Positions 35,525-48,196 of a stretch of DNA of 64,000 bases are shown piece by piece. This DNA comes from Humulus lupulus (taxonomy: Eukaryota; Streptophyta; Magnoliopsida; Rosales; Cannabaceae), in the NCBI RefSeq assembly GCF_963169125.1, contig NC_084793.1, positions 229,898,360-229,962,359 of the forward strand, read 5' to 3'. A program made the position numbers and the translations under genes. How positions within the stretch are numbered: position 1 is the stretch's first letter; every line of letters begins with the position of its first letter. The notes beneath the pieces were generated by a model, which was given only the letters and a program-made list of their open reading frames with translations, ran no database searches and was not told the DNA's origin.

Positions 35525-37959
35525 TCATTGCTGCTTTGACTGGCACTGCTCCGGGACGAACTCCACTCCGTTGTGAGCCTTTAGTTCATTCACGTATCTC
35601 TTCTGGGTGCCCCTGCTCGTGCCAGCCATGTGCGGTCCTCCAGAGATGGTGGATATCTCTCCTCCGACCACGGGAGGAGGAACATCCTGATCTACCCGAG
35701 GCCCGGGCTGACTGACTGGGACTTCTGAAGCAAGTCGACTCGCCGGAACCCTGTTCCGTGAGTATTATGCCAAGGGACTGGCTCGGATGAGAGTCTCGAT
35801 CTCATCTTTTAGGTGCCTGCAATCGTCGGTATTGTGGCCCACATCGTTATGAAAACGGCAAAACTTGGAAATGTCTCTCTTTCCTTTGTGGTGCTTCAAT
35901 GGTTCCGGCCTCTTCCAGGGGACTCGAGTAGAGTTGGCTAGAAAGATACTCTCCCTGGACTGAGTGAGCTCGGTATACGTCGTGAAAATGGGCTTAAACT
36001 TATCTGCAGACTTATTCTTCTTTTGGCCGTGCTGACTGTTTTCGCCATTGCCCTTTCTTTTGCTTCCACTGGGCTGGTTGTTCTGTGTGACGTCTGGGGT
36101 CGCTGCCACGACCTCCGTCCCTACTCCAGCGGGCGGCTCGGGAACCTGGCTGGTTCCCACGGTTGAGGCTTCGACTTCTTCCAAGTTTATCCATTCTTGG
36201 GCCCTATTAAGGAATTCGTTGACCGAACTGACTCCCTTCTTTTGTATATCCTTCAAGAGATCTCCTCCAACAAGGATTCCGATTCTCATGGCCATGAGCT
36301 TGGAGCTTTCATCCGCGTCCCTAGCTCGGGCAGCGAAGTTCGCGAATCTGCTCAGGTAGGCCTTCAGCGTCTCACTGGGCTACTGTCTCACATTGACCAG
36401 GGAGTCGGCTTGAACACGGGCGGCCTGGGAGGCGTGGAATGCCCTTTTGAAGTCAGCTGAGAAGGTCTTCCAGGAGCTAATGGACTTTTTTTTACTTTTC
36501 TTGAACCACTACCTGGCAGGTCCGATCAGTGTGGAGGGGAAGATCAAGCATCTCAGCTCCGGGCCAATGTTATGGGCCATCATTAGGGTGTTGAACATCC
36601 CTAAATGGTCCGACGGGTCTCCGTCCCCGTTGAACTTTGACAAGTGAGGCATACGGAAGCCAGATGGATATGCCGTTGATGCTATGTTGGGGGCGAAGAG
36701 TTCCATCTCGTCTCCCGAATCATATTCGTCTCTTTCTTTTTCAGACAGGAGCTTCTTCATCAGCTCCTCCATCTGGGTCAGGCGATCGAGGGTTTGATCC
36801 TGATGTCCTTGGTTATTCTGGGGCTGTTCAACAGCTCCAGATCCATTGTACACATTTGGTGGGTTATTGCCCCTCCTACCTTGAGATAGGTTATTTGGGA
36901 CATTCCCCCTGTTGCGTACTTCGGACAGAACCCCCCCTGAACGAGCCTGGCTGCCATCTCTAGCCCGGTTCTCTCTATGAGAGTTGAGGCGATCTCGAAG
37001 GTCGCCTCCCTGGGTGGTTTGGTCACTTTGTGCCGAACTCAACCGCTGGCGCAGGTCTCCTTCAGAGAGATCACTCCGGCGACTGCCGGTCCAGTGGCTC
37101 CTGCTGGATAGGCTTGGAGTCCGCCTTTGGCGGTGACGACCTGAGCTTTCCCCTGGCGCCCTGCTACGCCGGGAAGGTCCAGTTGATGGCAGTTTCCTCC
37201 TACTACTCCCATAGGCTAGGATGTCCTGGACGGGCCGAGGTGGAGACAGATATCTGATCGGAGATGGAGGATGCTGACGGGGGAGTCAATCCTAGTTCCG
37301 TCTGGACGGATCAAGTTTGGTAGGGGCCTTTCGGCCCTACCAACCTGCTGGTCCCGTGCCGGGCGATCTGGACGAGGCACCGAATGGTCGTCGGGGATGG
37401 GCTGACGTCGCGAGCCCTCCCCGGATCTTCTTCGGGAATTTCCTCGAGCTCCCCTGGGCGTCCTTGAGGATGGCTGAGAGCTAGGAGTTGATGTCCTAAC
37501 CGAACGGCTGTATTGTTGTTGTCTGGTCCTAGGCATTTCCCCGAAGTTTGCATCTCGATGGTGTGATGAAGGGGTGGAGTTGGCTGCTGGAAGTCTATCC
37601 GACCGGCTATGCCTGGACTAGTTACCCCGGCGAGACTTAGGAGCCTCACCTTGCCTCTCTCCAACGTTAACGTTGGTTGTGAGAGGGGGTAGTCGGGCCA
37701 GGATATCCTTGATTTGCTGGCTGGACGTTGCTAACTGGCTCCTCAGTTGAGCGTTCTCCATCTCCACCGCAGTATAATAACACGGGTTCGGATTAGGCGG
37801 CTGAGGCGCCGAACTACCAGTATCGTCTTGGCCCGCCGGCTGTTTTCCTGGCCGCTGCTGGACTTCAGGAACTTGTTCATCAGGGATGGTAGTATGATGA
37901 GCCTCCTGCCCATCACGTTGTTCTGTCTCGTTGCCATGCCTGGACCATGTAGTCACCAT
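35525..37959 (-). pseudogene. Tat element gag, frameshifted
   Basis: The start is taken as the ATG at 37959 (MVTTWSRHGNETEQRD), 55 bases from the 5' LTR. Recognisable parts are FRMPHLSKFNGDGDPSDHLG near 36610-36660, VNEFLNRAQEWINLEE near 36175-36215, and a knuckle KFCRFHNDVGHNTDDCRHLK near 35810-35870 (CX2HX4HX4C type). The pieces sit in several frames with stops between 37616 and 36300. A low-complexity Arg/Ser/Pro segment covers 37216-37664. Confidence 0.75.
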
Positions 37960-37993
37960 AGTTGGATGTTTGTAGCAGCACTAATCGGAAAAG

Positions 37994-38010
37994 CTCTCAA
38001 TGAAAGCACC
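37994..38010 (-). other. Putative primer-binding site of the Tat element
   Basis: The minus strand reads GGTGCTTTCATTGAGAG four bases after the 5' LTR end. The identical 17 bases occur beside the LTR of the Reina-like element (54156-54172). I do not assign the tRNA. Confidence 0.6.
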
Positions 38011-38014
38011 AAAC

Positions 38015-38762
38015 TGTTGACGCGGTTCTTCGCCAATCAGGTAATTAAGAGAAGGAGAGAAGAGGATTAGTACTAAATGGGAACCGAAATAGATATATGA
38101 TCTTAGAGGACGAAAGGGGTGACTCAAGACACGGTTTTTAAGTGGTTCGAAGGTTAAAATCCTTCTACTCCACTAGTCAATATTATTGATCTATACTGAG
38201 TATTTGGTTACAAAGTATTTCTTACAAGGGATTATTTTTCCAACCCCTATCAACTCCCAGGGTCTCCATATTTATAGGAGAAGGCACCTGGAAGTTGGTA
38301 GGGAGGTCATCCCGTGACCTTCTTACTTGTCGTATCAATTCTGTGACATTCATGATTAATTCCTAAACCTGACACATAAGTGTGGTCAAATCAATAGGTA
38401 AGGAAGTAGTGGGCCACACGGCCCAACCCAATCGTGGGTGTCTGAACACGCACGTTCCTGCTGCGTGTCCGAGAAGTCAGGGGGATATCAGACACGTGAT
38501 ACCTGATATATGCACGTTTACCTTGCGTATGTTTACTTCTCAAGGGGTCATAGCTCCATATCCAGCTCATACCGCGAGCTGCATACTGGACTCAACCTTC
38601 GGCCTCCAAGGGGCCTGCTCCAGTCTTGGACAATGGAGGCGAGCCCTTTGGGCTTCCTCGAGCTAACGACAGAAGCTCCGGTCTGAGGGGAGTTCATGAG
38701 ATAACTACGATTAGTCAGCAGCTCGGCTTGCTAATCAGCCCGCGGGAAAACCAGGGCGTACA
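38015..38762 (-). mobile_element. 5' LTR of the Tat element, 748 bp
   Basis: It differs from 26155-26902 at five positions: two near 38072-38080, and one each near 38373, 38651 and 38720. A TATA box (TATAAATATGG, minus strand) lies at 38267-38277. It is followed by GTTTC (38763-38767). Confidence 0.95.
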
Positions 38763-38767
38763 GTTTC

Positions 38768-40350
38768 CATGTATGCTCTGTTTTGATGTTTAGTTTCAGC
38801 TCATGATTTTGTTGTGGATAGTTGGAATTGATGGACGTTTTGGTTGGGATTTAACTTGGGTTTTGCTAAGGGTGTGATATAGATCAAGTTTAGGGGTTGT
38901 ATTGGATATTTGAGAGGTGTTTGAGCTTGGTTTGAAAGGTTGGTTCCAAGGAAAAATGCAAGGGAAGAAAAACCAGGGTATTGGCTGAACTGGGGCTGAA
39001 GGGCTGCGGCGCTTGGGGAAGGGCCGTGGCGCTTGAGGCAGAGGCGTGAGGGGATTGTTTCTATTTTGGGGAAGGGTTGTGGCGCTTGAAAGTCATTTTG
39101 GCCAAAAATGTGTTTTTGACCTAGGGATGCAAACCTTAGGCCTCGGGATCGATCCTACTACCCGATTTAGTGGGATTCGATGCCCCGGAGGCTAGGTCTT
39201 GGTCCGGAAACATTTTATTACTCAATTTATTGATGGAATCCCATAATTGGTTATGACCAGGTGACCGTTAAGGAAAAAAAAGGTTGATCGTTCTCAAGGG
39301 TCGTTCTTATTATATTCTCGCTCGAACTAGAGGTAAGAAAACTGCACCCCAAATGTGACATGCATGGTTGTTCATGAGGCATGTTGATTGTGTAAATGTG
39401 GACATGGATTGATTATTGAATGCTTAGAAAATCTTGCTCACTTGTGCATGGTACTAACTAATTAGTCAGATTTGGAAAAGGTGTCAGTATCAACTGTGAA
39501 GCTGGGACTTATTAGTCAGGTTCAGCAGTGGTACTGGGCACTGGTCACACAGTGCTGACTCATAAGTCAGGACGACCTTAGCGCCTTCAACGCAAGCCAA
39601 TAAAGATTAGACCTAATCAATATCTGCATTGGATGACTCAAAGATCATTAATGTCGGACCGAACTAAAGTTCGATGAATACTATAAGCGCTTGTGTGGCT
39701 TACCCATCAGTCGCTCATCTGTTAAGTTAGAGACTTACCCATCAATCTCTCAACTGTTTAAGGCTAGTGGCTTACCCAGCAGCCACTCTTCTGTTTAAAT
39801 TAGTGACTTGCTTGTCAGTCACTTAGTATGGTTTACTAGAACCTCAAGTGATATTCACTCATCTATTTAGGAGCTATAAGCTCTATGTGATTATAATGAT
39901 AATCATTTGATAATGTTTGTATACAATATTGTGTTTTCTTGCTGGGCTTTGGCTCATGGGTGCTATGTGGTGCAGGTAAAGGGAAAGAAAAGCTCACCCA
40001 ACCTTGAGTGGAGAGCTTAGGTGGTGATGTGTACATATGCGGCCGCTTGACCACCACGGCCAAGGAATTCTCAGAGGAACTAGGGGGTTTACCCTATTTT
40101 TGCCGCTTAGGTCGGCGGGTTTGTAAATTTGAAACAGTAATGACCATTTTGAGTTGTAAATAACTTGTAAATGTTTTGATGAGCTCATGAACAGTTTTAT
40201 ATACTTAATAAAGCATATCCTTTCCTTTTTACTAGTTTTTCCACCTTAGCCTGTTAATAACACTTAGAACACGTTTTTAACGAAAGGACTCGAGTAGCGA
40301 GTCAAATTTCTGGTTCACCGTAACTGTTCTGGGGTAACCAGGGCATTACA
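38768..40350 (+). mobile_element. Family-A solo LTR, right part
   Basis: It resumes after the Tat insertion and ends CCAGGGCATTACA, followed by TTTAA (40351-40355), which matches 25390-25394 exactly. It contains a GC-rich block with GCGGCGCTTGG and CCGTGGCGCTTGAGG at about 39003-39040. Confidence 0.88.
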
Positions 40351-40355
40351 TTTAA

Positions 40356-42138
40356 TATATTAAGGTTGGCTTGAAAGGCTCAATTGCAGTGTAGCGGCTC
40401 TAACTCCAAGCGTCGCGGCTCAAATATCTTTTTTTCAACAAATTACATCTTTTTGAAGCCAAATGCGACCATTTATCAATTACGTCCCATAAATCTGAAA
40501 TATTATCAAACACAGGCAACAAAATGTCATACTGCATAAAAAATAACTAAATAAACCTAAAAAATAAATAAAATAACCCTTTAAAACACTATAAAAACTA
40601 CTCTATCAAACTCCATCAAACTTAACTTTTATAGTCCTCGAGTAAAATCTATTGACACTTTCTAAAACAAACCAATCACAAACATGAATCAAGTTTACCT
40701 AACAAGCCTCCACCTCATAAAAACCATGCAATACAAGCTCACAATTTCCAACTACATTTCATCCAGAATTTCAGTAAAATCAATTCAATAATCAACTTCA
40801 ATCTTCGTTATGCGAATCAGCCTCAACAAATAAATAACACACAATCACAATACCATATACATGTCAAATCTTCCAAATCATTCCATCAAAATCGAGCATT
40901 TCATATGCTTTCATAATTCATCAATCTCCCTTAACATGATGACACATGCTCAACAAATCAATAGGACTTTTAGGCTTATAATTGAATGGCTAAGGTAAAG
41001 GTAGGTGAGAATGGCATTTAGGCTAAAGTATACCATAAGCACACAACCAAACAAACCAATCTTGTATCAACTTGCAAACCCCAAAAACATTCCCCAACTT
41101 TCCCAATTTTTTTTTTTACTTTGAGAGAAAATTCATAAACTAAAATATATATATATCTCAATTCTCCTTATTTTCTAGATGATACTACACTTCCCCAAAC
41201 ATGTTTCTTTGTATTTTCAATTGGAGTGTAGTTCATTTTCAATATATTTTTTTTCTCTCAAATTTTCTTCTATTATTGACACAAATTTCTCAATATAAAT
41301 CCCATTACAATCCATCCCCCAATCACTTTTCATATGCTTATGGTTTACATTCAAGGGAAAGATAAATAACAATGTTTCAATTTAGCTCAAAATAAGTGTC
41401 GAACAAAAAAAAATCCCAATAAGCTCAAAATATGGGTAACTATGGATTTAATATATTAAGGTTGGCTTGAAAGGCTCAATCATTTAAAAAAAAAAATTCC
41501 CAAATCATCTTCCTAAGCATGTATGATTCCAATTTCAGCTCAATCAACAAATTATGCAAGTTCTAAAATATTTTCAAAATTTTGATCCACAAATCCACAA
41601 ACCCACTTAACATGCATATACTAAAGGATTGTAAGAAATTTTTTAATCAAGGCTTTTATGACAATTAAACTTAGATCAAAACTAATCACTAAATTACTTT
41701 CACCAAGAACACAGATTCGCATAGTTTGTCAAAAAAAAAAATCACTCACATCACATGGTTATAAGTATCATTGGCTTTCAAAACTACTTGATTCATAATT
41801 ATAAACACTAAAAACAACGAAAACAAAACAAATAAAACTAAAATAAACAAAACAAAGTAATCCCTCCCCCATACTTAAATAACACATTGCCCCCAATGTG
41901 TTAAGAAAATTAAAAGGAAAAGAAAACTTACCCAATAACCACATTAGTATGGTGGAGGAGGCGGTTGTTGCTCATAAGGATGAAACTATGGAGGATATTG
42001 AAAATAAGGCTGCTGCACGTTATTCAGGTTCCAACGACTGACCAAAGCATTTAGTTGATCGACATGTGTATGCTCATATTCACTCCTGGCCATCCAATAT
42101 TGTTGCATATGGTTGTTCTGCTAAATAATCTAATTCAA
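40356..42138 (-). other. 3' noncoding region of the Athila-like element, with duplication copy 2
   Basis: There is no coding frame. 40786-41480 is the second copy of the 700-bp duplication seen at 24726-25394. A tract near 41866-41905 reads on the minus strand ATTGGGGGCAATGTG...AAGTATGGGGGAGG, a purine-rich style typical of Athila noncoding DNA. A segment at about 40400-40430 contains AGCGTCGCGGCTC, resembling GTGTCGCGGCCC at 43669. Confidence 0.6.
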
Positions 42139-43140
42139 CTAAACATTTGTATATTGGAGATGAGGATTAATCAGTCCACCAATCGCCATCATCGGATCCT
42201 CATCCATAGTAGCCGCTAAATTTTCCTCTGCATCCGCTGGTTTCTCTGGTTGAGCAGCCTCAGCATGCCGACGATGACGCAGTCTTTGTTCCTCTGGATC
42301 AGGAACTGCTATAGGTGCAGAATACCCATAAATAACACTCTGGGTAATAATACCTTCGACCCGTCCTTTAACATCAGTCGAATGCATCGGAACTCCATAA
42401 GTTTCACATGATCTGTAATAGAAGATCCATGCCCTAATCAACCTGTTGTCGTGAGCTGATAAATAAATCCAATACTATTTCGCAACTATTTTCCCACATC
42501 AATTTTCGGCCCCTTCATGATTGCATAAACCATAAGAAATCTATCCATAGCAATATCAGAAAAATGTGATGAAGGGATCAATCGAGCACTCACAAAATAC
42601 AACTACGCACGTGCTATTCACTTGAGCTAACACTGATACATATGTTTGGGCTCATCATGTGTATATGTAACTCTGGCTCCAGGACAACCAATGAACTCTG
42701 CCACCTCCTCATAGTCAATCTTAGTGCGTAAGAACTCATTATACTCATCTTGCTCATTTGGGTAAGACTGCAGCTCATAAAAATTGTTGAACGTCATAGC
42801 ATTAACCGGCACCCGCTTCCCCCTCACAAAATAGGTATAATTCTCTTGCTCAGGCCAGTTCGCATAAAACTCATATACCAAAGAAACATTAGGTTTAGGA
42901 ATGTTGTCCACATTGACCAATGATTGCCAACCTCTATCTTGAACGATAACCCTAATAGGCTCATAGGTTGGGTCATCAAAAGGCAAATTCTGATAATCCA
43001 TTCCTCTTTCTGGAACTAAACTTTGTTTTCTTAATATCTCATGTCTATCTTGAGCCTATTTGCTTACAAACCGTGATCTATCATAAGAAACTGCCCCCCT
43101 AGATGATGATGCTCCATGACTCGATCTCTTAGGTCCCATT
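42139..43140 (-). pseudogene. Env-position ORF of the Athila-like element ('putative plant transposon protein' type)
   Basis: The start at 43140 reads MGPKRSSHGASSSRGAVS. After a stop near 43060 it continues with VPERGMDYQNLPFDD, RVIVQDRGWQSLVNV, LVYEFYANWPEQENYTYFV and VRGKRVPVNAMTFNNFY. This pattern is known from ORFs downstream of pol in Athila-like elements. Several stops follow 42627. I see no signal peptide or membrane segment, so an envelope role is not supported by this copy. Confidence 0.65.
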
Positions 43141-43984
43141 GCACTTCTTAACACTTAAATTCTATAAAAAAATTGACAGCACCTCCCCTTGTTTTTTTCA
43201 CTTCCCAAATCAACAAAATACCACAAAACACACAAACAAACTTTTTAAACCAACACTCATCACCCAATCTAAACAATACAACTCTTAACCACCCAAATCA
43301 CAATAATATATAGTCAAAAATACCAAAATATTCAGAGAATAAGAGAAAAATAATTACCCACAATGAAAATTGGATGAAAGATATTCCTCAAGCTCTCCTA
43401 GAAATTCGAAAATAGGGTTTTGAATTGTGAGAATGTAATTGAAAGGGGACTTAACCCAAAGTGATGATGGAAAAAATGTTTGAATCAAGGTTATAGGAAG
43501 ATTATGAAAGAAATTGTGGAAATATTTGATGGGTTGGCCTGAAACAATGGTGTAATGCTGGTGAGAATTTCAGACTGTGTAGAGAAAAAATGAGGAAGTG
43601 AGGGAAACACAGAAAACTTACGGTTTATAGCCATTTCGCGACTAAGCACTGCGGCGCATAAGGTGTAGTGTCGCGGCCCGTGTGAAATTTTGGTTTAAAT
43701 TCTAGGGATGTGCACCACGTCTCAATGTTAGGCCGCCGCAACACCTGGGCACATACAAAAATCCCTGGGCTCTCTGTCTGTGCTTGTGCCGCGACTAAAA
43801 CGTAGGGGCGTCGTGGCTTAATTGGGTTCCTGCAGAAAAACTTCATTTTATTTACAGTTTTATAGTTTTCATGAATTCCACCACTCATATTTACAATCTA
43901 AAGTATAAAAGTCTAAAATTCTAAAGAAAAAGCTAAATCGAAAATAAAAATTTAACACCAAACCAAAAACAGCAAAAATACTTG
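43141..43984 (-). other. Noncoding spacer between pol and the env-position ORF
   Basis: It is AT-rich with a GC-rich patch at 43630-43820 containing several GTCGCGGC, TGCGGCGC and GCCGCGAC motifs. No supported gene lies here. Confidence 0.5.
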
Positions 43985-45823
43985 TCCAATTCAAAGAATT
44001 AAAATACTAAAAAGAACTTGGGATACCTCCCAAATAGCACTGTCGTTAACGTCATTTAGCTAGACATTGAACACCCAATTCAAAGGGGTTCCAAGAGCAA
44101 CACTGACTTGCATTTTTCCACCAGTCCTTCCAAATAGTGCTTCAATCTCTGACCATTCACCTTAAAGTGTCCCGTCTTCTTGCTATGAATTTACACCACT
44201 CCATAAGGCAATGAGACAACAACTATGTATGGTCCCGACCATCTCAACTTTAATTCACCCGAAAAAAGCTTCAATCAAGAATTAAATAATAGCACCTTTT
44301 CTCCTGGTTGGAAATCCTTCCTAAGTATCATTTTATCATGAAATGCCTTAGAATTTTCTTTATCAATCATTGCATTCTCATAGGCTTCATTCCAAAATTC
44401 ATCAAGCTCTTTCAACTCCATAAGCCTATTCTGTCCCGCCATAAAGAGATCAACGTTCAGCTTTTTTTACAGCCAAGTAAGCTTTATGCTCAAGTTCTAC
44501 AGGTAAATGACATGCCTGTCCAAACACCAATCGATACGGTGACATACCAATCGGAGTCTTGAAGGCTATGAAATATGCCCAGAGTGAATCATCAAGCCTT
44601 TTCGACCAATCCTTCCTTGATTTATTTACAGTCTTCTCCAAGATACTTTTTATCTCCCGATTTGATACTTCTGCTTGACCATTTGTAAGTGGATGATACA
44701 ACAAATCCTTTCGATGATGAATGAGCGCATAGAGCAGTGAATGACTTGTTGCAGAAATGACTTCCTCTGTCACTAATAATTGCTCTTGGAGTATCGAATC
44801 AAGTAAAAATATTTTTATGAAGGAATTTAAGTACCTCTTTACCATCACAAGTAGGAGTTGTTGCAACTTCCACCCATTTAGAAACATAGTTAGCGGCAAG
44901 CAGAATGTACTTATTATTATAGGATGACGGGAAAGGTCCCATAAAGCCTATTCCCCACACATCGAACAACTCAACTTCTAGAATTGCAGTCATTGGCATT
45001 TGATCTCTTCTTGATATGTTACCTATCCTTTGGAAACGATCACAAATCTTGACAAAGGCACTAGCATCTTTAAATAACGTAGGCCAATAATACCCACATT
45101 ATAGAACTTTTGCTGCCGTCCTTGTTCCTCCGAAGTGACTGCCACAATATAAAGTATGGCAATGAGTAATAATGGAAATCATCTCCTCTTCTGGGACGCA
45201 TCTTCTAATTACTTGATCTGGACAATGATGAAAGAGAATGGGATCATCCCAATAATATTGCTTGACTTCCGAATAGAACTTTTTAAGTTGCTGCCTTGAC
45301 ATGTCCGGAGGCACAACATTAGCTACCAAATAATTGACATAATCAGCAAACCACGGTAGCTTTTCTTCACTGTCAATAGAAAATATATGTTCATCTGGGA
45401 CGTTGTCATCAATTTGTACCTCTTTCTCATTAGGCTCTTCTCCCTTTTCCAATCTAGATAAGTGATATGGAACTAGATTTTCTATCCTCTTTTTGTAACG
45501 AATTTCCATATCAAACTCTTGTAATAATAGGACCCATCGAATCAAGTGGGGTTTGGCATCCTTCTCGGTCATAAGGTACTTAATGGTAGAATAGTCTGTG
45601 TAGACAATCACCTTATTACCAATTAAATATGGCCTGAACTTATCAAACACAAAGACAATTGCACGTAATTCCTTCTCAGTAGTTGCATAATTTAATTGAG
45701 CATCATTCAAGGTTCGACTAGCATAATAAATCGTTCGAAATACCTTGTCAACTCACAGTCCTAGAACCACTCCTACCTGCATAATCACTCGCATCACACA
45801 TCAATTCCAAAGGAAGTTCCCAA
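43985..45823 (-). pseudogene. Athila-like RNase H and integrase, truncated
   Basis: Near 45700-45820 the frame gives WELPLELMCDASDYA, then [39 protein letters not shown] and [17 protein letters not shown] (RNase H). Integrase zinc-finger residues [14 protein letters not shown] follow at about 45120-45160. The core follows with [37 protein letters not shown] and [15 protein letters not shown] near 44500-44960. The C-terminal block HSKKTGHFKVNGQRLKHYL is at about 44130-44185. RT, protease, gag and the 5' LTR are missing; the break at 45823 abuts another element's LTR. Stops at about 45750 and 45098 confirm decay. Confidence 0.85.
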
Positions 45824-46208
45824 TTCGAGTCAGTGCTAAACTCCACAGATAACAATACCAATATTCAACATACCCCCAAAACCAAAAGCTAGTCCAATAT
45901 CTATGTCTCCAATCAACAAAATCAAATAAGGAAATGCAAAAATATGAATAACAGAATTCATTTTTCCATAGGCTCTCTCTCTTCACCGTTGCTCCACCAT
46001 CACAAATTCCTTCAACCATCTTGGCTTCACGCGCGTTCGCTTCTCACGCGGCACCTTCCCTGTTTCTTCTCCTTGGTTCAATGTGGCTGTGTTGGTTCTT
46101 CAGCAGTAGCTTGGTTAGATTTGGCTGTGAGCTTTGGTTCTCCAGCAGCAACTTGGTCATGGTCTATTTGTTTAGTCCAGCTTTGCACTTGGGCTTGTAT
46201 TACTTGGG
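45824..46208 (-). mobile_element. 3' LTR of the Reina-like element, left part
   Basis: It is homologous to 54192-54573. It is interrupted after TATTACTTGGG by the solo LTR at 46209. The other LTR shows the uninterrupted sequence ACTTGGGGGTCCAATAG, the empty site. Confidence 0.85.
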
Positions 46209-48196
46209 TGTAATGACCCAACTATTTCTATGACCTTGGACCATTAGATCTACTATACATAGCTACTATTTTGGGAAAGATACATAAGAAATAATATAAC
46301 TTTATTAAATCTCAAAATATTGTATCAAATACATAATAATAGAAAATATGGCATGGGTACCCATTGTTTAAAAGAAAAACATAAACTTTAATTCAATTGT
46401 TTAAAAAAACTAAATGCGGAAAAACATAATCTAAAAGACTAAATATAAATAACTTCATCCTCGATCGACACGCAGTCCACTCAGTTCGTTCATCCTCAAC
46501 ACACATGCCAAACTTCCAAGAATCCTTCCGCCTCCGTATCTAGTTTCCTGCATCACACTAAAAAAAATAAAGGAACGAGCCTAATGCCCAGCAAGGAAAA
46601 CCTAACACATAACTCATATTCATAAAATTCATAACGTAGCATATAATAAAACATATCATAAACATATGTCACACATACTATAATGGCCATTATTACTTGG
46701 GGTCCCATAACTAAACAAGTCATATGCCCATTAGATTTGTGGGGCTTGCTAGCTAAGCAAGTCATATGCCCATAAATTTATTGGGGCTTGTTAGTGTACA
46801 GGTCATATGCCCAAGTCTACAAACATACACAATATAACATTTCATAACACAACATAACATAAGATAACATATCACATATCATATAACATATAAAATCCTA
46901 TCCTATTTTCCTTACCAATATACCGGGATGATGAGAACAAAGTCGGGATTTTGGAACACTCCTAAAAACCATAATATAGAGGTGAGTATACTAAAGAAAA
47001 GAGATGGAAAGAATAAACTACACCATCGAAACGATACTTACCAACGAAAACCTTAAGTTCGAAGAACTTAGATGCCTAACCAAGAATAGAAAAGACTGAG
47101 TTAGGATTTGAGTAGAGAAGAACTATAAGAGTCAATACAGAAAGGAACTAGGATTAGGAATACCTTGAATGCTTCTATGACCGAACTATACCTCGAAACC
47201 GAAATAAACTATAACCTTACTTCCCAAGTGTTTATTAAGCTTATAATGATTAAGCTTATAACCCCAATCCAAGTGTTTATCACTCTATAGTCTCACTAGC
47301 ACATGGAAGGCTCTGATCAATGCTTGAAGAATGAATGAAAAGGCTTGGTGCTAGGTCCTATTTATAGAGTTCTAGGAATAAAAATCTTCTTTTTGGCTTT
47401 GAATAAAAATAATAAATTTAATTGAAAATATTTGAATATCCTTCAGCCAAAGGCTTAGGAATTGGTAAAAATTTTCAGAGAGATTTAAGGATTCAAAGCT
47501 TGATTTTTAAAATAATAAAAACAAATAGAATCCTAACTTCTAACCCCCTAAATCTCGTAACTCTAAACTCCCCTGCAGTAAAATCAACATATCTGGAGGT
47601 GTAGAACTCCGATTTGGAATCTCTTTATACCGTTAGAAAGCTAATTAAATTATCTACAACTTTATAGAAATACTATTTTTCGAAATCCATAACATAACTA
47701 GGTCAAAAATAGGTCGGAATTTACAGTACCCTAAAGTTACGAAAAATCTATTTACAACCTAATCCACAAATAAATAAAATTGTGACTAATATCATGCTCC
47801 TATCAGATTTTGGTGAAGACTAAGTCTTATATTTCTATTATTTTATCATTAAAATAATAATTTCTTAATAATCATGCATATGACAAATGACATAATCCTA
47901 TTGGCTATATCTAAACCTTAGGAATAACCATGCTCATGACAAGTGTCATATTCTTATTAGCTCTATCTAAACCTTAGGTTATAATAATTATCATATTAAT
48001 AACCAGCCATATTAATCAAACCTTAGGTTAAAATTAATATTCTTAAACTATAGGTTAAACTTAGAAAATCTACAAGTGCTACTATGAGTGTCCAATTAAA
48101 TCCCGGTTTGAACCACAATCCACAGTCATAAAAATACTACTACTATTACTATAATACTACTATCTAACTAGCTAAGTAAAGTTCTTGGACTCTACA
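46209..48196 (-). mobile_element. Solo LTR of chromovirus type, 1988 bp
   Basis: It runs from TGTAATGACCCAAC to TTGGACTCTACA, with exact flanking TTGGG at 46204-46208 and 48197-48201. It has the same ends and the conserved TATA box (CTATAAATAGGACC, minus strand, about 47354-47367) as the LTRs at 9309, 17076 and 20971, but no internal sequence. It lacks the GATATATC palindromes of those copies. Confidence 0.92.

Larger units (their letters stand above)
26155..38762 (-). mobile_element. Nearly full-length Tat-type Ty3/gypsy element with antisense gene, 12.6 kb
   Basis: Two 748-bp LTRs differ at only five positions by my reading and are flanked by GTTTC. The order on the minus strand is LTR, primer site, gag, protease, RT, RNase H, second RNase H domain, integrase, 119-bp tandem array, an antisense gene, polypurine tract, LTR. 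A second RNase H-like domain and a long 3' region with an extra, sometimes antisense, ORF are established traits of the Tat lineage (for example Grande, Retand and Ogre relatives). Stops in gag and pol make this copy non-autonomous despite its young LTRs. Confidence 0.9.

Noticed and set aside
42139..43140. Retroviral-type envelope gene
   Set aside because: The ORF is in the env position of an Athila-like element, but shows no signal peptide, membrane segment or cleavage site, and is full of stops.
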